A program made the translations under genes and the position numbers. From contig NZ_OZ257125.1 of the NCBI RefSeq assembly GCF_965279055.1, positions 496,001 through 560,000 on the forward strand: a stretch of DNA of 64,000 nt, given 5' to 3'. How positions within the stretch are numbered: the first letter of the stretch is position 1; each line of letters opens with the position of its first letter. Under the pieces are notes generated by a model. The model saw only the letters and a list, made by a program, of their open reading frames with translations, had not been told where the DNA came from and ran no database searches. This document shows, piece after piece, positions 48,185 through 57,172 of this stretch. This stretch comes from Hydrocarboniphaga sp965279055. GTDB taxonomy: Bacteria > Pseudomonadota > Gammaproteobacteria > Nevskiales > Nevskiaceae.

Positions 48185-48315
48185 AACGTGATCTCCCGGG
48201 CTTTTATCCCGCCGTGTAACCCCGTTCGGTTGCCGATGGCCTGGCCATGCTGCTCGAGGTCGCCGACTCTCGGTCGCTGCGCCGCATGCTGCTGCGGCCG
48301 GAACCCTAGTCGGCT
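48185..48315 (-). ncRNA. Guanidine-I (ykkC) riboswitch
   Basis: Read on the minus strand, the region starts GACTAGGGTTCCGG (from about 48312), contains CGACCGAGAGTCGG in the middle (about 48275-48262), and ends ACACGGCGGGATAAAAGCCC followed by GGGAGAT (down to 48191). These are the conserved blocks of the guanidine-I aptamer. It switches downstream genes on when free guanidine binds, and lies about 100 bp before the permease start. A TTGACC -35-like hexamer (48355-48350) stands upstream with only a weak -10. A small hairpin TCACG...CGTGA follows the aptamer; no clear terminator is visible, so the mode of control is open. Confidence 0.92.
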
Positions 48316-48514
48316 ATTGGGCCGAATCCTTGCATCGTGAGGGGTTCGCGGTCAACGCATGCTTGGAATCCCTGGTCGCCGGGGCTATCGGCCGTTCCAG
48401 GCGAGCGCGACCGTGCTTCGTTCTGGCAGCCCTGGTGTTGTTCACGGCAGATGAACGTCGTCTTGATTCGCGCTCTATTTATGAACATAATTCAAAAAAA
48501 GAACGGGTAGGGTC

Positions 48515-49243
48515 GTGGGCACCAGGGAGCGTCGCCAGAGGGAGCTGGGCAACCGGGAGCAGTTGATCCTGGACAACGCGCGCGAGCTGATCCGCGCGGA
48601 GGGCCTGCTCAACCTGCAGATGGCGCGGCTGGCCGAGAAGTGCGAGTACGCGGTCGGCACGCTGTACCAGCATTTCTCGTCCAAGGAAGACCTGCTGCTG
48701 GAGATCACCCGGCAGGACGTGGTCGAGCATGCCGAGCTGATCCAGCGCGTCGCGCAATGGCCGGGCTCGCCTCGCGATCGCATCTTCGGCCTGGCAGTTG
48801 CAGACATCATGTTCGTGCGCCGCAGCCCCGATCACTTCCGCATCTCGCAGTACGTGTTCTGCGAGGTGGTCTGGAACGCCGCCTCCGCGGTACGCCGTCA
48901 GGCGGTGATCGACGCCCAGGCGCCGATCGCGGCCGCCGCGGTCGGCATCGTCAACGACGCCGTCGCCAGCGGCTCACTCGATCTGAAGGGCATGCCGCCC
49001 GAGCAGCTGTGCCTGGGCCTGTGGGCGCTGGTGATCGGCATGCACGACATGGTGCATGCCGAGGGCGTGATGTCGGCGTTCTCGGTGCCCGATCCCTACC
49101 GCCTGATGTGCCGTCATCTGCAGTCGCTATTGAATGGCCAGGGCTGGACGCCGCACGTCGACACGTCCGACGACGCCGCGCTCGATGCGCTGATTCAAAA
49201 AATATTCACCGAGGTGTTCAATGAACAATGCAGCGAGGCCTGA
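48515..49243 (+). CDS. TetR-family transcriptional regulator of the efflux operon
   Basis: A 242-residue repressor. The N-terminal helix-turn-helix (ILDNARELIRAEGLLNLQMARLAEKCEYAVGTLYQHFSSKEDL, given here as its two ends ILDNARELIRAEG and VGTLYQHFSSKEDLL) is followed by a helical ligand-binding domain. The start is GTG 48515 behind GGGTAGGG. The 3' end overlaps the start of the TolC gene by 23 bp, so it is co-transcribed with the pump genes it probably represses. An AT-rich stretch (48470-48500) before the gene is the likely promoter/operator. The inducer is unknown. Confidence 0.88.
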   Translation: MGTRERRQRELGNREQLILDNARELIRAEGLLNLQMARLAEKCEYAVGTLYQHFSSKEDLLLEITRQDVVEHAELIQRVAQWPGSPRDRIFGLAVADIMFVRRSPDHFRISQYVFCEVVWNAASAVRRQAVIDAQAPIAAAAVGIVNDAVASGSLDLKGMPPEQLCLGLWALVIGMHDMVHAEGVMSAFSVPDPYRLMCRHLQSLLNGQGWTPHVDTSDDAALDALIQKIFTEVFNEQCSEA

Positions 49244-50594
49244 GGCCTTGCGGCGACTGATGCGCCGCGCGATCGCCGCCGCCGCCTTGTGTGCCAGCGC
49301 GCAGGCCGGCGCGATGAGCCTGAGCGAGGCCTACGTCGCCGCGCAATCGCATGACCCGACCGCCGCGGTATTCCAGGCGCAGTTCGACGCCGACCGCGAG
49401 AGCGGCATCATCGAGCGCGCCAGCATCCGTCCGAACATCGGCCTGCAGGGCAAGGGCACCTACGCCAACACCAAGTCCAGCGGTGTGTTCGGCGACAGCC
49501 AGGACGACTATCCGGGCTGGAGCGCGACCGTGCAGGGGCGTCAGCCGCTGTTCCGGCTGGACTGGTTTGCGATCGGCGACCGCGCCAGCGCGCTGGAGAG
49601 CCAGGCCGATCTGAACCTGCGCACCGCGCGGCTGGATCTGCAGCGTCGCGTCGCCGAGCGTTATTTCAACGTGCTGATCGCGCAGGCGCAGCTGGATCGC
49701 GCCGAGGCCGAGTCGCGGCTGGTGTCGCAGTCGCTGGACGATACGCGCAAGCGTTACGAAGTCGAGCTGGTGCCGGGTACCGATCTGAAAGAGGCGCAGG
49801 CTCGCCAGGATCTGTCGCAGGCGCAACTGGTGACCGCGCGGCGCAATCTGGAAAACGCGCGCGATGAGCTGCAGGAAACCACCGGCGACGGCCAGGCCGT
49901 GCTGCCGTCGCTGCCGCCGGACGTGAGCTTTCCGGCGCTCAACCCGGCGACCGCCGAGGAGTGGGTTGCCGCCGCACGCGCCGCGAGCCCGCGCATCGCC
50001 AGCGCGCAGGTGAGCTACGACATTGCGCGCACTCGTGCCCAGAGCTCGCGCGCGCAGGCTTATCCGACGCTGGATCTGGTCGGCAGCGCCGGCCGCGACG
50101 ACACCAGCCACTACGTGTTCGGCCAGCGCACCGACGACGCGCGCATCGGTGTCGAGCTGAACATCCCGCTGTACGGCGGCGGCGCGATCCTGGCCGGCCT
50201 GCGCCAGGCCGACGCGCAGCAGCGCGTTGCCCAGGCGGACTTCGAGCGCATCAAGCTCGAAACCGAGCGCGAAACCAAACAGCTGTTCCGCACCGTCGAG
50301 ACCGCCTACATCCAGAACCGCGCCTACGAGCGCGCGGTGGTGTCGGCCGAGGCCGCGGAAGCGGCGACGCGCTATGGCTACGAGGCTGGCACGCGCACCA
50401 TCACCGACGTGCTCGATGCGCGCAGCCGGCTGGTGCAGTCGAAGCTGGATCTGTCGACCACGCGCTACAACCTGCTGCTGAACCTGCTGCAGCTCAAGCA
50501 AACCGTCGGCCGCCTCAGCGAGCGCGATTTCGTCGAGATCGACGCGCTGCTGCTGTCGCCGTCGTCGCAGCAGAAAGACGATCTGAAGAACTAG
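49221..50594 (+). CDS. TolC-family outer-membrane efflux channel
   Basis: A 457-residue protein with a signal peptide (ALCASAQAGAM, cleavage near residue 31). Two OEP repeats follow, each with a beta hairpin and long helices, e.g. LRTARLDLQRRVAERYFNVL and TRYGYEAGTRTITDVLDARSRL. The IPLYGGGA-type segment before the second helical pair is typical of TolC itself. It forms the trimeric outer-membrane tunnel of the tripartite pump. Its ATG lies within the TetR gene, so translation is coupled. Confidence 0.93.
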   Translation: MNNAARPEALRRLMRRAIAAAALCASAQAGAMSLSEAYVAAQSHDPTAAVFQAQFDADRESGIIERASIRPNIGLQGKGTYANTKSSGVFGDSQDDYPGWSATVQGRQPLFRLDWFAIGDRASALESQADLNLRTARLDLQRRVAERYFNVLIAQAQLDRAEAESRLVSQSLDDTRKRYEVELVPGTDLKEAQARQDLSQAQLVTARRNLENARDELQETTGDGQAVLPSLPPDVSFPALNPATAEEWVAAARAASPRIASAQVSYDIARTRAQSSRAQAYPTLDLVGSAGRDDTSHYVFGQRTDDARIGVELNIPLYGGGAILAGLRQADAQQRVAQADFERIKLETERETKQLFRTVETAYIQNRAYERAVVSAEAAEAATRYGYEAGTRTITDVLDARSRLVQSKLDLSTTRYNLLLNLLQLKQTVGRLSERDFVEIDALLLSPSSQQKDDLKN

Positions 50595-50632
50595 TTAGTA
50601 GCGACTCAAGAACCAAGGGCTGGAAAGCGGAT

Positions 50633-51814
50633 ATGACCAAGAGAATGATCATCGTGCTGGCGCTGTGCGTGCTGGTCTTCGGCGCCGTGTTCGGCGGCAA
50701 GGCCTTCATGAACGTGCAGATGAACAAGTTCGTCGACGCGATGCCGGTGCCGCCGGCAACGGTCTCGGCCAGCGCCGTGCGCGAGATGACCTGGGACAAC
50801 AAGCTCGAGGCGATCGGCACCCTGGTGCCGGTCAACGGCGCCGACGTCACCGCCGAAGTCGGCGGCATCGTCACCCGCTTGATGTTCGAGTCCGGGCAGA
50901 AAGTCGACAAGGGCGCGCCGCTGGTGACCTTGGATTCCGCCAGCGAACTCGGCGAGCTGAACCGGCTCAAGGCGACCGCCGAACTCAGTGAATTGAACCG
51001 GCAGCGCCGGGAGAAACTGTTCAAGCTCGAGGCGATCGCCAAGTCCGACTACGACGCCGCGGTCTCCGAATCCAATGCCGCCAAGGCCGCGATCCAGTCG
51101 CAGGCCGCGCTGCTGGCCAAGAAGGACATTCGCGCGCCGTTCGCCGGTCAGCTGGGTATTCGCAAAGTCACCGTCGGCCAGTACCTGCAGCCGGGCACCG
51201 CGATCGTCACCCTGCAGTCGGTCGATCCGATCGAATTCGATTTCGATCTTCCCGAGCAGTACGTCGGCGTGGTGCAGCCGGGTTTCAAGGTCGCGGTGTC
51301 GGTGGATTCTTATCCGGATATCGCCTTCGACGGCGCGGTGCTCGCGATCGAGCCGCGCGTGGATGTGGCGACGCGCAATTTCAAGCTGCGCGCGCGCATG
51401 CCCAACCCCGATCGCAAGCTGACGCCGGGCCAGTTTGGCCGCGTCAAGCTGGAGCTGCCGGGCGAGCGCCATCTGCTGGTGGTGCCGCGCACCGCGATCA
51501 GCTACAGCTCCTATGGCAGCGCCGTGTTCGTCATCGTCAAGAAGCCGCCGCCGGCGGCGGGCAGCGAGCCGGAAGCGGAGAGCAAGCCGATGCCGGGCAT
51601 GCCGCCGATGACCAAGACCGATCTGATGGTGGCCCAGCGCTTCGTCAAGCTCGGCGAAGTGCGCGGCGACTTCGTCGCGGTGCTCGACGGCCTCAAGCCT
51701 GGCGAGCAGGTTGCCACTTCCGGCCTGCTGAAACTGCGCAACGAGCAGCCGGTGGTCATCGATAACTCGATACAGCCGGGGCAGGATCTGAATCCGAAGC
51801 CGGCGGAGAGCTAA
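50633..51814 (+). CDS. RND efflux periplasmic adaptor (membrane fusion protein)
   Basis: A 393-residue adaptor. One N-terminal membrane anchor (MIIVLALCVLVFGAVFGG) is followed by a lipoyl half (GGIVTRLMFESGQKVDKGAPL), a short helical hairpin, the second lipoyl half (DIRAPFAGQLGIRKVTVGQYL) and beta-barrel domains. The C-terminal part holds an unusual Pro/Met-rich loop (KPPPAAGSEPEAESKPMPGMPPM). It links the RND pump to TolC across the periplasm. Its TAA stop is the first part of inverted-repeat element B, which separates it from the pump gene. Confidence 0.92.
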   Translation: MTKRMIIVLALCVLVFGAVFGGKAFMNVQMNKFVDAMPVPPATVSASAVREMTWDNKLEAIGTLVPVNGADVTAEVGGIVTRLMFESGQKVDKGAPLVTLDSASELGELNRLKATAELSELNRQRREKLFKLEAIAKSDYDAAVSESNAAKAAIQSQAALLAKKDIRAPFAGQLGIRKVTVGQYLQPGTAIVTLQSVDPIEFDFDLPEQYVGVVQPGFKVAVSVDSYPDIAFDGAVLAIEPRVDVATRNFKLRARMPNPDRKLTPGQFGRVKLELPGERHLLVVPRTAISYSSYGSAVFVIVKKPPPAAGSEPEAESKPMPGMPPMTKTDLMVAQRFVKLGEVRGDFVAVLDGLKPGEQVATSGLLKLRNEQPVVIDNSIQPGQDLNPKPAES

Positions 51815-51992
51815 GGAGCCTCTGATCATGTCCTGCGCGCCCGCGTTGTCAACCCGAAGGGCCGGCAGCAAAACGGGCGCTGTGCGGCGTCAGTCGTTCC
51901 TCATGTATATCCAATACACATCGTCACTCCTTCCTTGCACAGCGCCCGTTTTGCTGCCGGCGCGAACGCGCAGGACATGATCAGAGGCTCCT
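51811..51992. repeat. Large cloverleaf-like inverted-repeat element, copy B, inside the efflux operon
   Basis: AGGAGCCTCTGATCATGTCC (from 51814) pairs without mismatch, over 26 bp, with the arm ending GGACATGATCAGAGGCTCCT at 51992. Inside, CCGGCAGCAAAACGGGCGCT (about 51864) pairs with AGCGCCCGTTTTGCTGCCGG (about 51943). That stem encloses a core like copy A's, with the hairpin TGTAT-ATCCA-ATACA. Stem bases differ from copy A in matched pairs. The left end includes the adaptor stop codon (TAA 51812-51814). The right arm holds AGAGG (51983-51987), the only visible ribosome site for the RND gene starting at 51995. Confidence 0.88.
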
Positions 51993-51994
51993 GA

Positions 51995-54900
51995 ATGCAT
52001 TTCACCGATATCTTTATCAAGCGGCCGGTGCTCGCATCGGTCATCAGCCTGACGATCCTGCTGCTCGGCCTGCGCGCGGCGACGACGCTGACCGTGCGCG
52101 AATATCCTTATCTGCAGAACGCGCAGATCCTGGTGTCGGTCGCCTATCCCGGCGCCGATGCCTCGCTGATGGAAGGCTTCATCACGACGCCGCTGGAAAA
52201 GGAAATTGCCACTGCCGACGGCATCGACTTCCTGACTTCGAGCACCGGCCAGGGCTCGAGCGTGATCACCGCCAACCTGCGCCTGAGCAAGAATCCGAAC
52301 GAGGCGATCACCGAGATCTCGGCCAAGGTCAACAAGCTGCGCAGCCAGTTGCCACAGGATGCGCTCGACCCGGTGGTGGAGCTCAACGAGGCCACCGGCA
52401 CCGCGTCGATGTATCTGGTGTTCTTCTCGCAGGTGCTCGATTCCAGCCAGATCACCGATTACTTTCACCGCGTCATCGAGCCGCAGCTGGCGTCGATTCC
52501 GGGCATTCAGCGCGCCGACCTGCAGGGCGGTTACGACTACGCGCTGCGCGTCTGGCTGAAAGGCGATCGCCTGGCCGCGCATAACCTCACCGCCGGCGAA
52601 GTGGTGACGCAGCTGCGCTCGCAGAACGTGCTCGCGGCGGTTGGCGAGACCAAGGGCGCCGACGTGCGCATGGGCATTTCGGCGCGCACCGACCTGCGCA
52701 AGCCCGAAGACTTCAAGCAGCTCGTGGTCAAGACCGACGGCAGTGGCGTGGTGCGCCTGTCCGATATCGCCGAAGTGCAGCTCGGCGCCGAAAGCTACGA
52801 CGGCGGCGCCGGCTGGGACTTGCAGAAAGCGGTGTTCGTTGCAATCAAGGCGCGTCCTGATGCGAACTTGCTGGATGTGACCAAGGCGGTGCGCGATGCC
52901 TGGCCGACCATGCTCGCCGGCCTGCCGCAGGGCCTGGAAGGCAAGATCGGCTACGACGCCACCGACTATGTGCGCGATGCGGTCAAGGAAGTACAGAAGA
53001 CCCTGGTCGAGGCGATGATCATCGTCATCGTCGTGATCTTCCTGTTCCTCGGCTCGATGCGCAATTCGATGATTCCGGCGGTGACGGTACCGTTGTCGCT
53101 GATGGGCGGCGTGTTTTTCATGCTGGTGCTCGGCTACAGCTTCAACCTGCTGACGCTGCTGGCGATGGTGCTGGCGATCGGCATGGTCGTCGACGACGCG
53201 ATCATCGTCATGGAAAACATCCACCGGCATATCGAAGACGGCCTGACGCCGCTGGACGCCAGCATCAAGGGCGCGCGCGAACTGGTTGGCCCGGTGATCG
53301 CGATGACCATCACGCTGATCTCGGTGTACGCGCCGATCGGCTTTCTGACCGGCATCACCGGCAAGCTGTTCTCGGAGTTCGCGTTCACGCTGGCGGCGAG
53401 CGTGTTCATCTCCGGCGTGATCGCGCTGACCCTGACGCCGATGATGTGCGCCAAGCTGCTGCGCTCCACGCATGGCGGCAACGGCGTCAAACCGAATCGC
53501 CTGGCGCTGTATCTGGACGCCAAGTTCGAAGGCTGGCGCCAGTCCTACAAGCAGCGCCTGCACAGCTCGCTCGACACCGTGCACGTGATCGGCGCGTTCG
53601 GCCTGATCGTGCTGGTTTCGTGCTTCTTCCTGGCACGCTCGACGCCATCGGAACTGGCGCCGCAGGAAGATCTCGGCATCGCCTTCAGCATCGTCGAGAC
53701 CGATGGCTTCTCGACTTCGGAATACATGGACCGCTATTTCATCGCGGTGCAGAAAGCCGCCAAGTCGATCCCGGCGGTCGATCATCTGTTCACGTTCGCG
53801 GTCGGCAGCGCCGGCAACTCCAACCAATCGTTCATGGGCATGGTGATGAAACCGTGGACGCAGAAGCCGCAATCCACCAGCGGCGTGATCGCCGATCTGT
53901 CGCCGAAGCTCGAGCAGATTTCCGGCGTACGCGTCGCCACGATCCAGCCGCCGCCGCTGCCGACGCCGGGCCAGGGTTATCCGGTGGAATTCGTGCTCAA
54001 GTCCACCGCCGACCCGATCGAGATGTCGCGCATCGCCGACGACCTGGTGGCGCGCGCGATGGCGTCGAAGAAGTTCTTCTACGCCGCGCCGAACCTGCGC
54101 ATCGACAAGCCCGAAGCGCTGCTGCAGATCGATCGTGACAAGGCTGCGCTGATGGGCGTCAGCATGCAGCAGCTGAGTGCCGACCTGCAGGCGTTGTTCG
54201 CCGGTGGTGAAGTCAACCGCTTCTCGTATGCCAACCGCTCGTACAAGGTGATCCAGCAGGTCGAGCGCGCCGGTCGCCTCAGCCCCAACCAGATCGACGG
54301 CTTCTACACGCGCGCCGCCAATGGCGACCTGGTGCCGATTTCGACGCTGGTCAAAGTCGGTGAGCACGTGGTGCCACGCTCGATCGAGCATTCGCAGCAG
54401 CTGAACTCAGTCAACATCATCGCCGTGCCGCGGCCCGACGTGACCCAGGGCGAGGCGCTGGATTATCTGGAGAAGACCGCCAGGGAAATCATGCCGGCGA
54501 CCTACCAGGTCGACTTCGCCGGCGCCTCGCGCCAGTTCAAGCAGGAAGGCTCGGCGCTGGCGCTGACTTTCGTGTTCGCGCTGATCGTGATTTACCTGGT
54601 GCTGGCGGCGCAGTTCGAGTCCTTCACCGATCCACTGATCATGCTGGTGACGGTGCCGATGTCGATCTGCGGCGCGCTGCTGCTGATCAATATCTTCTCG
54701 GTCACCAATGGCATGCAGTTGACGAATTTTCCCGGCATGACCTTGAACATCTACACCGAAGTCGGACTGGTGACGCTGATCGGCGTGATCTCCAAGCACG
54801 GCATCCTGATCGTCGAGTTCGCCAACAAGCTGCAGGAACGGGGCATGGCCAAGCGTGAGGCGATCGAGGAGGCGGCGTCGATCCGCTTGCGCCCGGTGCT

Positions 54901-55126
54901 GATGACCACCGCCGCGCTGGTGATCGGCATGGTGCCGCTGCTGACCGCGAGCGGCCCCGGTGCGGCCTCGCGCTTCTGCATCGGCCTGGTGATCGCGGCC
55001 GGCATGTTCATCGGCACTTTGTTCACGCTGTATATCGTGCCCGCGGCCTATCTCTACATCGGCCGCGACTACGCCAAGCTGCAGGCGGCCAAGGCCGCGC
55101 AGCCGACGTTGGCCGTCGGGCATTGA
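51995..55126 (+). CDS. RND-family multidrug efflux pump (AcrB-like)
   Basis: A 1043-residue inner-membrane, proton-driven pump with the RND layout of twelve helices and two large periplasmic loops. The proton-relay aspartates are in LAIGMVVDDAIIVMENI in helix 4, and the helix 10 lysine is in LIGVISKHGILIVEFANK. The start HFTDIFIKRPVLASVISLTI is typical of the hydrophobe/amphiphile HAE1 group. With the adaptor and TolC it exports drugs or hydrophobic compounds; substrate unknown. The ribosome site lies in the stem of repeat B. A palindromic repeat and a hairpin follow the stop. Confidence 0.95.
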   Translation: MHFTDIFIKRPVLASVISLTILLLGLRAATTLTVREYPYLQNAQILVSVAYPGADASLMEGFITTPLEKEIATADGIDFLTSSTGQGSSVITANLRLSKNPNEAITEISAKVNKLRSQLPQDALDPVVELNEATGTASMYLVFFSQVLDSSQITDYFHRVIEPQLASIPGIQRADLQGGYDYALRVWLKGDRLAAHNLTAGEVVTQLRSQNVLAAVGETKGADVRMGISARTDLRKPEDFKQLVVKTDGSGVVRLSDIAEVQLGAESYDGGAGWDLQKAVFVAIKARPDANLLDVTKAVRDAWPTMLAGLPQGLEGKIGYDATDYVRDAVKEVQKTLVEAMIIVIVVIFLFLGSMRNSMIPAVTVPLSLMGGVFFMLVLGYSFNLLTLLAMVLAIGMVVDDAIIVMENIHRHIEDGLTPLDASIKGARELVGPVIAMTITLISVYAPIGFLTGITGKLFSEFAFTLAASVFISGVIALTLTPMMCAKLLRSTHGGNGVKPNRLALYLDAKFEGWRQSYKQRLHSSLDTVHVIGAFGLIVLVSCFFLARSTPSELAPQEDLGIAFSIVETDGFSTSEYMDRYFIAVQKAAKSIPAVDHLFTFAVGSAGNSNQSFMGMVMKPWTQKPQSTSGVIADLSPKLEQISGVRVATIQPPPLPTPGQGYPVEFVLKSTADPIEMSRIADDLVARAMASKKFFYAAPNLRIDKPEALLQIDRDKAALMGVSMQQLSADLQALFAGGEVNRFSYANRSYKVIQQVERAGRLSPNQIDGFYTRAANGDLVPISTLVKVGEHVVPRSIEHSQQLNSVNIIAVPRPDVTQGEALDYLEKTAREIMPATYQVDFAGASRQFKQEGSALALTFVFALIVIYLVLAAQFESFTDPLIMLVTVPMSICGALLLINIFSVTNGMQLTNFPGMTLNIYTEVGLVTLIGVISKHGILIVEFANKLQERGMAKREAIEEAASIRLRPVLMTTAALVIGMVPLLTASGPGAASRFCIGLVIAAGMFIGTLFTLYIVPAAYLYIGRDYAKLQAAKAAQPTLAVGH

Positions 55127-55132
55127 CCCAGT

Positions 55133-55192
55133 CCCGGGTTGCCACCCGGGCTACTGCTACGCGCTTGCCGTAGCCCGGGCAAAGCCCGGGAT
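55133..55192. repeat. GTAGCCCGGG-type palindromic repeat
   Basis: CCCGGGTTGCCACCCGGGCTAC and GTAGCCCGGGCAAAGCCCGGG are two inverted units after the RND gene. They match the repeat at 36746-36782 and 56875-56936. Confidence 0.8.
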
Positions 55193-55221
55193 GCCGGGCC
55201 CGTTTCCGCAGGCAAAAAAAG

Positions 55222-55248
55222 AGGGGCAGAGAGCGGGCTCTGCCCCTT
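55222..55248. terminator. Hairpin after the efflux operon
   Basis: AGGGGCAGAG and CTCTGCCCCTT pair around AGCGGG, with seven A residues before the stem and no long T run after it on the plus strand. It is a likely 3' end for the RND transcript, but the missing T tail lowers confidence. The rest of the 381-bp gap (55127-55507) holds the palindromic repeat at 55133 and a weak sigma-54-like sequence at 55387-55403. Confidence 0.45.
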
Positions 55249-55507
55249 AGCGGGGTAGGTCGTGCACGGGTCGGGGGACACGACCTGGGGGAGAAACTAC
55301 GCCTTCCATGTTTCACGCTTTGTGCCAGCCCGATGCATTCACTAAGTGCTTGTTGTTGTTCGGGTGCTGTTTTCGCGCGGCTTCATCCGGCGTGCAGCTT
55401 GCAGGGTCACAATTGAGCGCAAGCTGATTTGCAGCGCCGGGGGGAAGGCGGGACCGCTCCCGGCCAATGACATAATGCCGGCAGCGTAACCAGGGAGTCG
55501 CAGAACG

Positions 55508-56872
55508 ATGAGTGTCGAGGTTGGGGGCGCCAATATCCTGTTGGTCGATGACGACGGCGGCATCCTGCGGCTGTTCCGCCGCTGCCTGGAAGGCGACGGC
55601 CATCGCATCAGCACCGCCCGGTCCGCCGCCGAGGCCGAAGCCGCCTTGGGCCGCAACGTATTCGACGCCTGCGTGCTCGACCTGGATTTGGGTGAGGACT
55701 CCGGCCTGGAGTTGCTGCCGAAGCTGCGCGAATGGGCGCCGTGGATGCGCGTGATCATGGCCACCGCGACCGACGATGTCGCCACCGCCTTGTCCGCGAT
55801 CCGTGTCGGCGCCGCCGACTATCTGGTCAAGCCTTGCGATCCCAGCCAGCTGTCGCATGCGGTCGCGCAGCAGGTCGAGGCGCGGCGGCTGGAGCAGCGC
55901 GTGCTCGCACTGGAAAACGATCGCGGTGGCCGCGAAGGCCAGCTCGACCTGCGCACCGCCAATCCGGCTCTGTCCGCGACTTTGGAAATGGGCCGCAGGG
56001 TCGCCGACACCGATGCAACGATCCTGCTGCTCGGCGAAAGCGGCACCGGCAAGACCGTGCTGGCGCGCGCGATTCACGACATGAGCCCGCGCCGCGACGC
56101 CGCGTTCGCGACGGTGAGCTGTCCGTCGCTGTCCGCCGAGCTGCTCGCCAGCGAGCTGTTCGGCCATGTGCGCGGCGCTTTCACCGGCGCCACCGACAAT
56201 CGCCAGGGCCGGGTGCAGATCGCCGAAGGCGGCACGCTGTTCCTCGACGAAATCGGCGATCTGCCGATGGCGCTCCAGCCCAAACTGCTGCGCTTCCTGC
56301 AGGACCGCGAATACGAGCGCGTCGGCGACCCGCATACCCGCACTGCCAATGTGCGCGTGATTGCCGCGACCAATCAGGACCTGAAGAAGATGGTCGCGGA
56401 AGGCCGTTTCCGCGAAGACCTTTATTACCGTTTGAACGTGGTGACGCTGACCTTGCCGGCCCTGCGCGACCGTCGCGAGGACGTGCTCAGCATCGCCGAG
56501 AAAATCCTGTTGCAGCTGGCGGCGCGCTACGACCGGCCGTCGCGCCGTTTCAGCAAGGACGCGGCATCACTGATGGCGCTGCACGGCTGGCCCGGCAATC
56601 TGCGCGAGTTGCGCAACGCGGTCGAGCGCGCGGTCATCATTTGCGAAGGCGAGGCGATCGGTCCCGAGCATCTGCCGTTCGGCCGCGTCGCGCCCAGCGT
56701 CGGCCACGGTTTGCGCGCTGGCGATCCGGTGAGCCTGGAAGAGCTGGAGCGTGCGCATATCGAGGCCGTCGTCGCCAATACCGCGAGTCTCGAGGCCGCG
56801 GCGAAACTGCTGAAGATCGACAGCTCCACCTTGTATCGCAAGCGCAAGGCTTTCGACAACGGCGAAGTTTGA
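55508..56872 (+). CDS. NtrC-type sigma-54-dependent response regulator
   Basis: A 454-residue activator. The receiver domain (residues 8-120) has DDDGG, the phosphoacceptor Asp near residue 58 (CVLDLDLGEDSG) and the Lys in YLVKPCD. The AAA+ domain has Walker A GESGTGKT, the sigma-54-contacting GAFTGA loop in FGHVRGAFTGATD, and Walker B GGTLFLDEIGDLP. A Fis-type helix-turn-helix closes it (SLEAAAKLLKIDSSTLYRKRK). No kinase is adjacent, so it is an orphan here. It may be activated by a distant sensor. It stands alone between palindromic repeats. Confidence 0.95.
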   Translation: MSVEVGGANILLVDDDGGILRLFRRCLEGDGHRISTARSAAEAEAALGRNVFDACVLDLDLGEDSGLELLPKLREWAPWMRVIMATATDDVATALSAIRVGAADYLVKPCDPSQLSHAVAQQVEARRLEQRVLALENDRGGREGQLDLRTANPALSATLEMGRRVADTDATILLLGESGTGKTVLARAIHDMSPRRDAAFATVSCPSLSAELLASELFGHVRGAFTGATDNRQGRVQIAEGGTLFLDEIGDLPMALQPKLLRFLQDREYERVGDPHTRTANVRVIAATNQDLKKMVAEGRFREDLYYRLNVVTLTLPALRDRREDVLSIAEKILLQLAARYDRPSRRFSKDAASLMALHGWPGNLRELRNAVERAVIICEGEAIGPEHLPFGRVAPSVGHGLRAGDPVSLEELERAHIEAVVANTASLEAAAKLLKIDSSTLYRKRKAFDNGEV

Positions 56873-56874
56873 CG

Positions 56875-56936
56875 TAGCCCGGGTGAAACCCGGGATTGCG
56901 TCGCTACCGGCAGCCGGGTTTCGCCCGGGCTACGTT
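56875..56936. repeat. GTAGCCCGGG-type palindromic repeat
   Basis: GTAGCCCGGGTGAAACCCGGG and the right-hand CCGGGTTTCGCCCGGGCTAC form a long stem-loop between the activator gene and the convergent small membrane-protein gene. Confidence 0.85.
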
Positions 56937-57160
56937 CAATGCCGGGAGAAGCTCTCGCCGCCGCCGTTGCTGCCATAAGGCAGCGTCATCTCCGGCGGCG
57001 CGTTGTCGGCCGTGGCACCGGTTGCGCCGATGTCGCCGCCGTCATTGGTCGCCGCCGGTTGCGCGCCAGGCAGCACGCCGAGCTTTCGCAGCCACGGCGT
57101 CGCCAGAATGCCGATCGACGCCAGCGCCAACGTGGTCTTGATTGGGGTCCAGAAGCTCAT
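56936..57160 (-). CDS. Small membrane protein, last gene of the YqjD/YqjE-type set
   Basis: A 74-residue protein with one hydrophobic helix (about residues 8-24, TTLALASIGILATPWL) and a Gly/Ala/Asn-rich tail. No family recognised. It is the fourth gene of a minus-strand run beginning at 58494, 12 bp behind the third, so co-transcription is likely. The tail ends in GGGESFSRH. Confidence 0.6.
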   Translation of the reverse strand: MSFWTPIKTTLALASIGILATPWLRKLGVLPGAQPAATNDGGDIGATGATADNAPPEMTLPYGSNGGGESFSRH

Positions 57161-57172
57161 CGCTCGATCTCC

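Noticed and set aside
51890..54391. A minus-strand open frame of 833 codons opposite the RND pump
   Set aside because: The pump on the plus strand has full family motifs. The antisense product is His/Asp/Arg-rich nonsense, a usual effect of high third-position GC.
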